From NCBI GenBank assembly GCA_009602735.1, contig WELA01011113.1:193056-233915 (forward strand): 40,860 nucleotides of DNA, written 5' to 3'. This document shows positions 18,528-28,040 of this stretch, one piece after another. Every line of letters starts with the position of its first letter. Position 1 is the stretch's first letter. Below the pieces are notes generated by a model. That model made no database searches and was not told where the DNA came from. It worked only from the letters and a program-made list of their open reading frames with translations. The DNA is from Mesotaenium endlicherianum (lineage: Eukaryota; Streptophyta; Zygnematophyceae; Zygnematales; Mesotaeniaceae). The position numbers and the translations under genes are program-made.

Positions 18528-20194
18528 TTAGGAGGGAGATGTCCCTGAGGCCCTATGCTCAGGGGAGCCAGACCTCCTCCTGTCTTGGGGTCTTTTGAAG
18601 CATGTCAGAGAAGGGGGTTCCGTGTAGGGACCCGGCGGAGAACGCAGTAACTGGGTTGTTTCCTCCTGCACAGTCTGAAACTGAAGGGAGGCAGCCTTCT
18701 CCTGGCAGCCCTCAAACCGACAGGTACGTATACCGGCATGCCGGAAGGATGTTGCATGACATGAGCCAAGGGTACATGCCCTCTCTGCGAGGAAGATGCT
18801 GGCAGGCCTCTGGCTATCTCCCGAGCAGCCCTCCTGTCTGCCCTGTCCGACTGGGTCTCCTTGCTTGGAGATGGGCTCTGTCCTCTGGCAGTCCCCAGCC
18901 AAGTGATATCCTCCTCTTGAGCGAGTTGCGGCGGGGCCCACCCCGTCTTCTCCCTTACAGGGGATGTGGCAGGTGTCAGGATCACGGCGGGGCTAGTGTC
19001 CTCCTCCTCGCCTTCCTCCTCGTCTTCCTCCGACTCCGCCTCCTCGCCGTCCCCGGGTTCCTCTGAGACTTCTGGGGTCTCCTCTGTCCGCTGCTCCACC
19101 TCTTCCCGAGAAAAAGAATATCCTACTGACCTTCCCCTTTTGGGTGCTGGTGGGGGCTGCTGAGTCCGGACCGCATAAAGGTCCTTTTCCCCCTGCTTAC
19201 TTGCCCATTTGGCATAAGCGTGCTTCCCTTTGGAGAAGGACTCCCAGGCCTTGCTTCTGTCCCCCTGCATCTCTTGGCTCATGCAGTCTCTGTCTCCATC
19301 CAATCTTGGGTCCCAAGCCGCAATGTGAGGGGGCAATACTATGTTCCCGTTTAGGTCTGTGAGGAAATCCTCATCCGTCGCCCTGTCATTCTGCTGGTCC
19401 CTCATGTTGATGGTCATCCACCGCCAATCAGTGGGCTTTTGGAAGAAGGCAGCGTCTGTCTTTTTGAGAGTACAAGGGTACCAGTGCCCTGCAAAGTCCA
19501 GCTGACTGGTTTCTCTGGCCAAGAATTCCCAGCTCCTCCTCTCCACCTCATTGTACATGGCCTTGAACCTGTTGTGGGGTGTTGAGTCCTTGAAGCTGTC
19601 CGCGTCCATGGGGATCATCCTGATGACCCTATCTGCCCCCCAGATACCAGGAATCGAGACAGCTCCTGCTTCGTTCACCTGGGCCATTGCCTTGGCCTCT
19701 CCGATGGTATATCCTACCATCCTGGCGTAATCGTGGTAGAGGAGGAGCCCTGTGCCGACCTCTATATACTTGTCAAAGTTTTCGGATGTCTCCCCTTCCC
19801 TCTGGAGGATTTCCTTTTGCGACTCACTGCGACTTCTCTGGGCATACTTGAAGGCCTCCTCCAGTAGATCAAAGTCCTTGCCCAGCACCGTGTAGCGGTA
19901 GCTGCTGATTCTGCTTTGTTCTTCTTCTTCAGCCTGCTGCTTCCGCTTCTCCTCAACTTGCCTCTCCTCCTCTGCTTTCTTAGCCTCCTCTGCAGCTTTT
20001 ATGTCCATTTCTTCCTGCCTCAGTCTGGCCTGTTTCTCCTCCTCCTTCTTCTTCTGTGCCTCCCGTTGTTGTTGGAGTCGTTGTGATTCCCGAGCGGAGA
20101 TGGAAGATGATTCGATGTCTCCACGGAATTGCAAGTATTCTGCATGTGCCTCTTCCGCCCTTCTCTTCCTCTTGAGTTCCGACTTTTGAGTCAT
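18528..20194 (-). pseudogene. Third ORF of the complete chromovirus, frameshifted near its 3' end
   Basis: The reading frame from the ATG at 20194 matches the left copy (260-1927) residue for residue except for scattered changes (by eye about ten in the first 350 residues). It has the same coiled coil, globular middle and acidic tail. Near 18704 one G of a GGG run is missing (CTCCTGGCAG against CTCCTGGGCAG), so the frame leaves the family sequence after VPVGLRAA and stops at 18605; the correct C-terminus (QEKAASLQFQTVQEE onward) is read in another frame to 18528. The protein would lose about 55 native residues. Function unknown. Confidence 0.85.
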
Positions 20195-20518
20195 CCTGCT
20201 CAATCATAAACACAATGCAGTTAGTGAAGTCATGATATTTTGCCGCTACTGAGTGCCCTTGATGAAGAGGAACGCGATCGGGAGAGTTCCTAGTGTGGAA
20301 TACCTGGTGTGAGTGAATATAAGGGAAAATTGAGTTAGAGAGCAAGTGAGTGTGAGCGCAGGTTGAGTGTGTAATATGGTGATCAGAGAATACCACTCCC
20401 TCCAACTTAATTTTAAAGGTGGGCTGCCTGTCACAACTGTCACTAACTGTCACATCCCCCTCCAACTTATATGGAGACAGGACCTCCTGTCACCTTCCCG
20501 TGTCAACTGAAATGACTG
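20195..20518 (-). promoter_or_regulatory. Spacer before the third ORF (complete copy), acceptor candidate
   Basis: It has the same 324-nt length and two TAAGTTGGAGGG repeats as 1928-2251. On the minus strand CTAAC (complement of 20220-20224) is about 22 nt before the AG (complement of 20196-20197) that precedes the ATG. A CTTATATTCACTC stretch upstream could also act as a weak internal promoter. Confidence 0.5.
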
Positions 20519-23500
20519 TTAGGGAGGTGCCCCAGCCGCCCGAAGGTGGAACCGTTTCAACGCCCCTTTGGCATTGGTCAGCTGGTCCTTAAATTCCCAA
20601 GTGTCCCCAGAGGCATCGTAACCCTTCCATCGGATGAGGTACTTCATGACATATTTAGACGAACGACGGATCGAGCGAGCGTCTAAAATCTCATTGACCT
20701 CATACTCCTCAGGATCGCCGTCCCGGACAGCGGGGACCGGTCCCGGTTGGACAGGTAACCGACCTGTGAACAGTGTATCACCTTTGATGTATGGTTCCAG
20801 GAAGGAGACATTAAAGACCGGGTGACCCTTGTAGTCAGCTGACATGTTCAGTTTGTAAGCATTCTGACCGACACGACGGACCACCGAATATGGACCGACC
20901 CAGACAGGGCCAAGCTTTTTCTTGACCACACCAGGGAGGTACAGGTGCTGAGAATGCAGTTTGACTAAATCCCCCTTGGAAAATGTCAGTTCCCGACGGT
21001 GTTGATTAGCGTATTTTTGTTGGTTTTCTTGGGCCGTGTGCAAGTTTCGTTGGACTTCTGACAGGGTGTCAGCAAACTCCTGAGTTAACTGGAGGGAGAC
21101 CGGGTTGTCAATCCCTTCAGGGTGAGTTAAAGATTCCCCTAGCACATCTAGAGGAGACTTAGGGACTCTACCCAGGCTGAGTTCAAAAGGAGTTTTGCCC
21201 GTTGACGCGTGCACCGCACTGTTGACCGCAAACTGAATTTGAGGCAACAGGTCATCCCAATTATCTTGTTTTTGGTTAATATATGCTCTCAGCACCTCCT
21301 GCAGAACTCGGTTAGTTCTTTCAGTCTGCCCATCAGTCTGAGGGTGGTTTGCTGTGCTGAGCAGCTGTTTGACTCCCATTAACCCCATTAAAGCTCTCCA
21401 GAACTTAGAGGTGAATTTTGAGTCTCTGTCTGAGATGATATTAGAAGGGAGCCCATGTTGGCATACTACATGGTTGTAAAACTGTCTCGCTGTTTCGAGT
21501 GCAGTCACTTTGACAGTTGTGGGGATAAAAATGACCATTTTTGTCAGTTTATCCACGACTACCAGTATTGAATCATGCCCGTTGGCAGTTCTTGGTAGTG
21601 AGACCACCCAGTCCATGGATATAGTTTCCCAGCGTCCCGCTGGGATGGGTAGCGGTTGCAAGAGACCTCCGGGTGGTGTGTGCCGAGACTTATTTCTCTG
21701 ACACTGGTCACAGGACTTGACATATTTCAAGACCTCCCGGGGTAACCCCTCCCAATGATAATGTTTTGCCAGTTTGCCAACAGTTTTGGCCTGCCCCAAA
21801 TGTCCACCCAGGAGACTGTCATGAGCTTGACTCAGTAAGAGAGACCTTATTTCCAAATTATTAGGAATGACCAGCTTCAGCCTGCCTGAAGTGGTTTCAG
21901 TCACCCAGACCCCTCCCTTGAGCTTATACCCGAGTGCGGTAGCACGACACATACCAGTAGTGGGGCTGGGCTCAAATGTTGGGTCAGAAAGGTAGGCTTT
22001 CCTAAGTTGTTCAAGGAAGGACTTTTTCACCTTTAGTGAAGTGAGTGCACACAGGACTTTATCTACAGCATGCTGACTAAAGTTCCTTTCTTGCAAGTCA
22101 GGTCTTCTAGAGAGTGCATCAGCAGGATTCAACTTCCCTGGTTTGTAGTCGATCTGGACTTGGAACTGCTCCAGCATCTGGCTCCAGCGGTTCTCCCTCC
22201 TCGACAGCTTGGACTTCTTCTGAAAGTGGGTCAGAGCTAGATGATCTGTAATCACCTTAAAAGCTTTACCATGTAAGTATGCTCTCCACTGTTTGAGTAC
22301 ATGAATGATAGCTAGCAGCTCTTTATCATGCACTGAGTAATTAATCTCCGCTGGATTAAATTTCATAGACTCATACAACACAGGATGCCACTCCTGCCGT
22401 ACCTTACCATCCTTTGTGGTTTTGTCAGCAGGCTGCAACAAAATAGCACCCATGGCAAAATCAGAGGCATCAGTAACCACCTGCACCGGTTTGCTGGGGT
22501 CATACACGGCTAGCACTGGGGCAGAACAAAGGGCATCTTTAAGGGTCTGGAAGGCAGCCTGCTGCTCTTCCCCCCACACATACCCGATGTCTTTCTTAGT
22601 AAGGTCAGTCAGTTTACTGGCCTTTGTGGAATAATTCTCAATAAATCTCCTATAGTAGTTAGCCAACCCGAGGAAGGATCTAACTTCAGAGACAGACTGT
22701 GGTACTGGCCAGTCCCTTATGGTCTGGACTTTCTTAGGATCCACACTGATGCCCTCTTTACTGACAACGTGGCCTAAGAATTCAATACTTTCCTTAAAGA
22801 AATCACACTTGCTCATTTTAGCATACAAGTGATTTTTCCGCAGAGTGTCCAGCACTTTCTTTAAGTGTTCAGTGTGCTGAGCTTCATCTTTAGAGAAAAT
22901 TAAAATATCATCCAGGAAAACTTGCACAAACTTATCCAAATAAGGTCTGAAAATGTCATTCATAGCACCCATAAAGGTAGCAGGAGCATTAGTCAGTCCA
23001 AATGGCATCACGTTGAACTCATAGTGTCCATAACGTGTGCGGAAAGCAGTCTTGTGTTCATCCCCCTCAGCAATTCTGATTTGATGATAACCACTCTTGA
23101 GATCTATCTTACTGAACACCTTAGCGCCAGACAGGGTATCAAGCAAGTCCTCGATTCTGGGTAAAGCATACTTGTTCTTTACTGTAATTCTGTTCAGGGC
23201 TCTGTAATCCACACACATCCGCATACTGCCATCCTTTTTCTTAACAAATAGGATAGGTGCGCCGTACGGTGATTTACTGGGAGAAATGTAACCATTTTCC
23301 TCCAGCTCTGCAATCTGTGTTTTCAACTCCTCACTCTCCAAATAAGACAAGCCATACGTGCGTTGCCAGGGTGGCTGGCTACCAGGTAATAAATCAATCC
23401 TATGATCTACTTCCCGCTTAGGGGGTAGTCCTGGAGGCATATTAAACACATCCGTGTACTGAGCAACAATGTTTGCAGCAGTAGGGTGTTCCGGAGGGTG

Positions 23501-24412
23501 TACCTTTTTCTCAACCACTTCTTCAGGTTGAGGAGGTACCTCTCTTAGCAGCAGACAGAACATTCTGTCTTCCTTCTGGTTCCAGCTTTTGACGAACTCC
23601 ATTGCATTCAGCAACTTGCATCCTTCTGGAAGCCTCTTCTTTTCCTTCATTTGCCATCCACACAGGACAAGAGGAAGAGCACTGGTGGGTGCCAAGTCAG
23701 TCTGCCCATCACTGGCTCCTCTCACTTTAACTGTACCTCTGCTCCAACACACTTCAGCTTGATGTCTATTAAGCCAGGACCTGCCTAGCACGAGATCATA
23801 AAAGCCAGTGTTGAGTACCTCAAATGTAAGCGTTTCAGTTAGAACTGCAATGCCAGAACCTAACTGGACCTCAATAGGCTTGGTTATAACTCCTCCCGGG
23901 ATACTTGAGGCATCTCCAAGGAATATTTTTCTATTCCCTTGGGTGACAGTAGGCAGCCTTAGCCGCTTAACTAAGTCCTTGTGGATAAAAGTATGTGACG
24001 CCCCTCCGTCAACAAATGCCCTCACCTTCCTACCTGCAATCATGCAATGCAGTAGGATAGGGGGGACTGTCTTTTCCTGACTTTCGCATTGTTCTCCTGA
24101 CGTAGCAAAGAAATGTTGGACATCAGGTGGAACAAGAGCATCCAGAGTGTGCACTCTCTGGACGTCTATATTACTGATGGTCTCCTTTATCTGTTTGTCA
24201 GGCATGCATAGTGAATCCAGTTCAGCAGGACCCATAATACCTGCTACGAGGGTAGCTAGTGACGACTCACTATCTCTAACATCCTCACAGTTAGTAGACT
24301 GGATTACTGACTGTTGCTGTCTTTTAAAGGCTGGTCTTTTCTCTCGACGTTGGGCAGGTGCTTGACTGGACACTGTTCTCTGTAGTGGCCTTTCTGCTGA
24401 CAATGGTAGCAA
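20519..24412 (-). CDS. pol: Pol polyprotein: protease, RT, RNase H, integrase, chromodomain (intact)
   Basis: A single 1297-codon frame. Approximate residues: protease active site [10 protein letters not shown] at 133-142; RT from about 340, with IDLKSGYHQ at 436-444, [15 protein letters not shown] at 466-480 and catalytic FLDD at 499-502; RNase H with [17 protein letters not shown] and PADALSRRP; integrase with the HHCC finger (CDQC) and D,D,E core ([21 protein letters not shown]); GPY/F module; chromodomain at the C-terminus (YEVNEIL, RWKGY, DTWEF). It makes, trims and integrates the element's cDNA. The first codons overlap gag in the -1 frame and the listed start is only the first possible codon; translation should enter by frameshifting at 24322-24328. 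All catalytic residues I can check are present. Confidence 0.96.
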   Translation of the reverse strand: MLPLSAERPLQRTVSSQAPAQRREKRPAFKRQQQSVIQSTNCEDVRDSESSLATLVAGIMGPAELDSLCMPDKQIKETISNIDVQRVHTLDALVPPDVQHFFATSGEQCESQEKTVPPILLHCMIAGRKVRAFVDGGASHTFIHKDLVKRLRLPTVTQGNRKIFLGDASSIPGGVITKPIEVQLGSGIAVLTETLTFEVLNTGFYDLVLGRSWLNRHQAEVCWSRGTVKVRGASDGQTDLAPTSALPLVLCGWQMKEKKRLPEGCKLLNAMEFVKSWNQKEDRMFCLLLREVPPQPEEVVEKKVHPPEHPTAANIVAQYTDVFNMPPGLPPKREVDHRIDLLPGSQPPWQRTYGLSYLESEELKTQIAELEENGYISPSKSPYGAPILFVKKKDGSMRMCVDYRALNRITVKNKYALPRIEDLLDTLSGAKVFSKIDLKSGYHQIRIAEGDEHKTAFRTRYGHYEFNVMPFGLTNAPATFMGAMNDIFRPYLDKFVQVFLDDILIFSKDEAQHTEHLKKVLDTLRKNHLYAKMSKCDFFKESIEFLGHVVSKEGISVDPKKVQTIRDWPVPQSVSEVRSFLGLANYYRRFIENYSTKASKLTDLTKKDIGYVWGEEQQAAFQTLKDALCSAPVLAVYDPSKPVQVVTDASDFAMGAILLQPADKTTKDGKVRQEWHPVLYESMKFNPAEINYSVHDKELLAIIHVLKQWRAYLHGKAFKVITDHLALTHFQKKSKLSRRENRWSQMLEQFQVQIDYKPGKLNPADALSRRPDLQERNFSQHAVDKVLCALTSLKVKKSFLEQLRKAYLSDPTFEPSPTTGMCRATALGYKLKGGVWVTETTSGRLKLVIPNNLEIRSLLLSQAHDSLLGGHLGQAKTVGKLAKHYHWEGLPREVLKYVKSCDQCQRNKSRHTPPGGLLQPLPIPAGRWETISMDWVVSLPRTANGHDSILVVVDKLTKMVIFIPTTVKVTALETARQFYNHVVCQHGLPSNIISDRDSKFTSKFWRALMGLMGVKQLLSTANHPQTDGQTERTNRVLQEVLRAYINQKQDNWDDLLPQIQFAVNSAVHASTGKTPFELSLGRVPKSPLDVLGESLTHPEGIDNPVSLQLTQEFADTLSEVQRNLHTAQENQQKYANQHRRELTFSKGDLVKLHSQHLYLPGVVKKKLGPVWVGPYSVVRRVGQNAYKLNMSADYKGHPVFNVSFLEPYIKGDTLFTGRLPVQPGPVPAVRDGDPEEYEVNEILDARSIRRSSKYVMKYLIRWKGYDASGDTWEFKDQLTNAKGALKRFHLRAAGAPP
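24287..24328 (-). promoter_or_regulatory. -1 frameshift signal between gag and pol (complete copy)
   Basis: The heptamer TTTAAAA (complement of 24322-24328) is in the gag frame, with a 7-nt spacer (24315-24321) and hairpin arms at 24305-24314 and 24287-24296. The 3' arm has one G-to-A change on the RNA sense (TACTAACTGT), leaving a single C-A mismatch and nine pairs. The rest is identical to the left copy at 8135-8176. Confidence 0.82.
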
Positions 24413-25847
24413 GTGGATTTTGCTGAGGCTGGTCTCGGCTTAGTCCTACCACCACCCCTTCCACAGCCACCTCAAGAAGAATCACCTCTACCTCTAGACT
24501 GAATAGCGTTGTACTCATACTCATATTCATCACCCTGATTATCCTCAGCCTGGTCTCCTTCAATTGCATTGTAGGAACCGTGGGGCTTTTTGACAATCTT
24601 AGACACCAAAGCGTTACTCTGGCGCTTGTGATTGAACTGCTGCTGATCCCAGGCGTCAGCATCCTGGATCAAGTCAGCCAGTTTCTCATACTTTTTCTCA
24701 GCAAAATGACCAGAGACCTCGGATTTCAAGCCATNCAGACCTCGGATTTCAAGCCNNNNNNNNNNNNNNNNNNNNNNNNNNNNNNNNNNNNNNNNNNNNN
24801 NNNNNNNNNNNNNNNNNNNNNNNNNNNNNNNNNNNNNNNNNNNNNNNNNNNNNNNNNNNNNNNNNNNNNNNNNNNNNNNNNNNNNGAAGTGGTCTGCTTC
24901 AGTGTCAGGGAGATCATCGCATAGATAGCTTTCTCCTGCTGGTTGATGACATCAAACTTCTCATGCAACTTCTCGACAAACTCTACCCACGTAGGGTCAC
25001 CGAGTTGCCGAGCCTTACGCTCTTCCTTCCAGTACAGCCACCAGTCTGCAGCACTGCCTTTCGGTAGCGCATCGGTGTGCCTGACTTTCTCGTAATCTTG
25101 CAGTTCTGGGTAGTTTTCCAGCCACTGCTCAACATCCGCGAGAAACTTGATCAGATTATATTTTCTGTTTCCCTCAGGATCATAGTCCTGGGGCGGTTTT
25201 GGCTTGGGCTTACTAGACCCTCGGCCACCACCATTAGTGGTGTGAGACCCCAGTTGGTCTCTGTCCCGCAGTAGGGACATTATGATTCTTTTGTCCTCCT
25301 GTTGGGACTGATACATGGTCGCCATTTGCGACTGCATCTGAACGAACAATGCTCCCAAGTCTACACTTTGGGGTGGTAGATTAGCAAATGCAGCAGCAGC
25401 ATTGGCATCTACTCGCTGAGTAGTGTCCTCAACAATCCCTCTCGCTCCTGCAGCAGCAATTCCTGCCGCATTCAGCCGGTCACGTATTTGACCTAGGGGT
25501 ACATTGAGTTGTACGGCAGGAGGTGGGTTTAGAACATTGGCCCTCGATGCCATGAGTTCCTCGACAGTGCGCTCGTCAGCTGGCTGTCTTTCCCTCCTTT
25601 CTGTATCTTCAGCGGCCTTTGCTACTTGTTCAGCTTCTAGTCTGGCTATCTCCTCCTCAGCTTGCTGAGCTGCGACTGAGGCAATAGCAGCTGCCTCATC
25701 TGCAGCCTCCCTAGCTGCAGTATCCGCTACTGCTTCCGAATAGGTACGGTTTCCCGCTACATGGCTTTCCGCCTGGTTTTCGACATTCTCGTTATCCTGG
25801 TTCTCCATGTCTCGGGAGTTGCTAGTTTGAGACCTTGTCCTTACCAT
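24304..25847 (-). pseudogene. gag: gag of the complete chromovirus (one nonsense codon, assembly gap)
   Basis: The ATG at 25847 begins MVRTRSQTSNSRDMENQ. An Ala/Glu-rich helical region is followed by a retrotransposon gag capsid domain (FLADVEQWLENYPELQDYEK, LPKGSAADWWLYW, TWVEFVEKLHEKFD). The interval 24735-24885 is an assembly gap. After it come EKLADLIQDADAWDQQQF, the acidic segment and the CCHC knuckle. An in-frame TGA (complement of 24472-24474) replaces the CGA of the left copy, a CpG-type C-to-T change, and cuts off the knuckle and the route into pol. Normal termination would be in the frameshift hairpin (24304-24306). Confidence 0.88.
24735..24885. other. Assembly gap in gag, with a duplicated flank
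   Basis: N at 24735 and 130 Ns at 24756-24885. The 20 bases between them repeat the bases just before 24734 (AGACCTCGGATTTCAAGCC), a sign of a contig overlap that was not merged. Confidence 0.93.
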
Positions 25848-25866
25848 ACAAAGAAGACTGTGATAA

Positions 25867-25880
25867 CTGCTCCGATACCA
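25867..25880 (-). other. Primer binding site (tRNA-iMet) of the complete chromovirus
   Basis: The minus strand reads TGGTATCGGAGCAG one base after the LTR end, as in the left copy. Confidence 0.87.
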
Positions 25881-25893
25881 CTGAAATGAATCG

Positions 25894-25900
25894 ACTTACC
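25894..25900 (-). promoter_or_regulatory. Splice donor candidate near the end of the LTR
   Basis: On the sense (minus) strand the U5 end reads TTTG|GTAAGT, a full match to the plant donor consensus, 12 nt before the LTR end. It is conserved in all three full-length LTRs. Paired with the acceptor before the third ORF it would remove gag and pol. Confidence 0.45.
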
Positions 25901-26406
25901 AAATAGGCGATTAACAATTAATAAAGATCTTTATATCAGCAAGTAATCTTTATGGTATTTTCCGTTAACTGGTTAAACGGCAAAGGACAACACACTAGCA
26001 GTGAATAATACTCGTAAGTCAAATGCGAGTAAACTAGCATCAATAATGCAAATCAGTAAACTCATACATAAGCAAGGTTAGAAGACAGTGCGTATCAATG
26101 GCTTCTCGCCTTGGATTCAGATCTCTCTCAGTAAGCTGTACAAGAGAGTTGGCCTCGTTTCCGAATGCCGAACTCGAGAGCAATGCCTAGCATATGTACA
26201 TGGAATGAGTTTACTGTTCAACGGTCAGTGCGATGGCACCGCCTACCCGGGAGTTAACCACGTTGGTAGGACCTCGGTTAACCAAATCCACCGCCATCTC
26301 CCATCATCCCGAATCGCCATCCATCATAGGGATATCATCTGGCCATTCATCTAGCATACCACACTTAGATGCATATCGAGGCAGTTCGCTGCTACCGAGT
26401 ACGGAA

Positions 26407-26544
26407 GTCAGCTGGCTGTCAAAGAATTTGTCAGCAAGCTGACTTAAGGTGACCTCAGCCTGCTACTTCCGGCCAAGTCATTAAACTGATGTTAAGTATA
26501 AAGTCCAGCAGACTGATTGTTAACTAAAGTTCAGCAGGCTGAAC
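26407..26544 (-). promoter_or_regulatory. Array of dyad-symmetric TCAGC-NN-GCTGA motifs in U3
   Basis: Five related motifs: GTCAGCTGGCTGTC (26407-26420), GTCAGCAAGCTGAC (26430-26443), CTCAGCCTGCTAC (26454-26466), AGTCCAGCAGACT (26502-26514) and GTTCAGCAGGCTGAAC (26529-26544). Their centres are about 23, 24, 48 and 28 bp apart. This looks like a homotypic cluster of sites for a dimeric regulator. The same array is in the other LTRs. Confidence 0.55.
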
Positions 26545-26602
26545 TTATTTAACTATATTATTTAAATGAATATTATATCAACCAGTATACTGATTCATTA
26601 CA

Positions 26603-26607
26603 CCGCC
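26603..26607 (+). repeat. Target site duplication CCGCC, right side
   Basis: This is the direct repeat of 17718-17722; together they bracket the complete element. Confidence 0.92.
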
Positions 26608-26879
26608 ATATAGATTGCCGAACCTCCATACTTAAAAGCTTGAGAGTGTCCAAGCCGTTAGGGGCCCAAAGCAGCCGCCTCTTGAAGTATTTTGCAAGGA
26701 GTATTTGAAGCAATGGTGAGTGTCGTTGTCATAGTCTGATTGTGCCTTTGTGGAACTTTTTGCAACAATTCAATGTTTCTAAATATTTATGTACTTGTTA
26801 CGAGGTAAGTGCGTCTGTAGTGACTAGTAGCTTTACCAGGGAATTCCGGCTGACATACTGTCTCTGTTGTACAGACAAG

Positions 26880-28040
26880 ATGGTGTACACAGAATATACG
26901 TGGATTTTTGTGATTGCTATTGTAGTGAGCTTTGCCTGCGCTTTTGGCATTGGTGCCAATGATGTAGTAAGTTTTTCAAACTCGTTCAACAATTTTTTAA
27001 GTTGATTTGTAATTGACTGTTTGTTTTTGTCATAAGTCTCATGCTAGAGTTATGAAATTACACTCAATGTGGGTGTCAACAGATTTCTTTGATCTGATCA
27101 TAGATGCAAAAATATAGCAACGAGCTTTTGTGCACGGAATTCTGTCATGGTTAACAGGGCCTTTTGTGGGGCAAGTAATGGTGCCAAATATCTTGCCGTT
27201 CATTCGTCATCCAGAAAATAACCTGATTTGTCTTGTTTGTTTTGACTTTACAGGCAAACTTGTTTGCGTCGTCATTTGGTACCAAGGCTATTGCACTACA
27301 TGAGGCACTGCTCATTGCCGCCGTCTGTGAATTTTTCGGTGCCATGGCCTTGGACGTAGAAGTCACAAATACTATATTGATTAATATTGCCAATATTAAG
27401 CGGTTTGATTCAACAACAAATTATGGTGCAACTTCTCTACGTCATGATCGTTGCCGCCCTTTAGAACAACTTTGCATGCCAATTGGAATTTCCTGTGTCC
27501 ATTACTCATACTGGCAGTGAGTTCTCTGCCAAGTCTCCTGATTGTGTTGTGGGATGCATCACATGCGGCTCACCTTAAGTTCGTGGAGTTTGACCTATTT
27601 TTGCATACATATGGCCGTCTTTTGTTTGCACTTATATTGGCTGACAAAGCCATCGACGCTCTCTGCCTGCAATTGAAATTATCGTTGAAATGGCCATTGT
27701 TTTCCGTGGAGGTGATACCGTGTTGAAATCTGAGGAGCAAGTTAACCAATAAAATTCTTCTTGTGAAAACTCATTTTTAGAGAATGGAAGCATGTAGGCA
27801 TAAATTATATTTTCTCTACTTACTGTAACCTGATTTTAACCAAAATGAGTTGTATATCTGACTGAACGATTTTTTAATTGTGGGAGGGTCTTTTTCTATA
27901 TGTCACTCGAATAAATCTTATTCTTCTGTCTTAGGTGATCTCGTCGATTGCCTCTGGAATTTGTGTCCTGATCTCATATGGTTTTCTGCATACCTTTGTC
28001 TGTCCTGCGATCTGGGCACAACTTCAAGCGCATCTTTTGT
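26880..28040 (+). pseudogene. PiT/PHO89-type sodium-phosphate symporter, decayed fragment
   Basis: Three exon-like pieces match the inorganic phosphate transporter family (membrane cotransport of phosphate with Na+ or H+). Piece 1 (26880-26966) encodes MVYTEYTWIFVIAIVVSFAC then GIGANDV, the first helix and GAND signature, with the donor GTA|GTAAGT. Piece 2 (from 27254 after TTTACAG) gives ANLFASSFGTKAIALHEALL, EFFGAMAL and VTNTI; then a frameshift near 27420, then an in-frame TAG (27462-27464) and the second signature FPVSITHT. Piece 3 (27935-28040) gives VISSIASGICVLISYGFLHTFV, like the helix after the family's WVISP motif. A 5'UTR intron (26805-26874) has consensus ends. The rest of the gene is absent. 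The frameshift and stop mark it as dead. Confidence 0.78.

Larger units (their letters stand above)
17723..26602 (-). mobile_element. Complete chromovirus (Ty3/gypsy) with third ORF, 8.88 kb
   Basis: A minus-sense element with LTRs of 720 and 721 bp, 5-bp target duplication CCGCC, tRNA-iMet primer site, gag, pol with chromodomain, third ORF and polypurine tract. By eye the two LTRs differ at roughly 20 positions (about 3 percent), so the insertion is fairly young. Pol is intact over 1297 codons, but gag has a nonsense codon (TGA, complement of 24472-24474) and the third ORF a 1-nt deletion, so the copy probably cannot act alone. It lies in the upstream region of the decayed phosphate transporter. 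Confidence 0.96.
25882..26602 (-). repeat. 5' LTR of the complete chromovirus
   Basis: 721 bp, TG...CA with imperfect inverted ends TGAAATGAATC / TGTAATGAATC. In the sense direction U3 starts at 26602 and carries the dyad array (26407-26544); promoter and polyadenylation sites cannot be fixed by eye. Confidence 0.96.
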
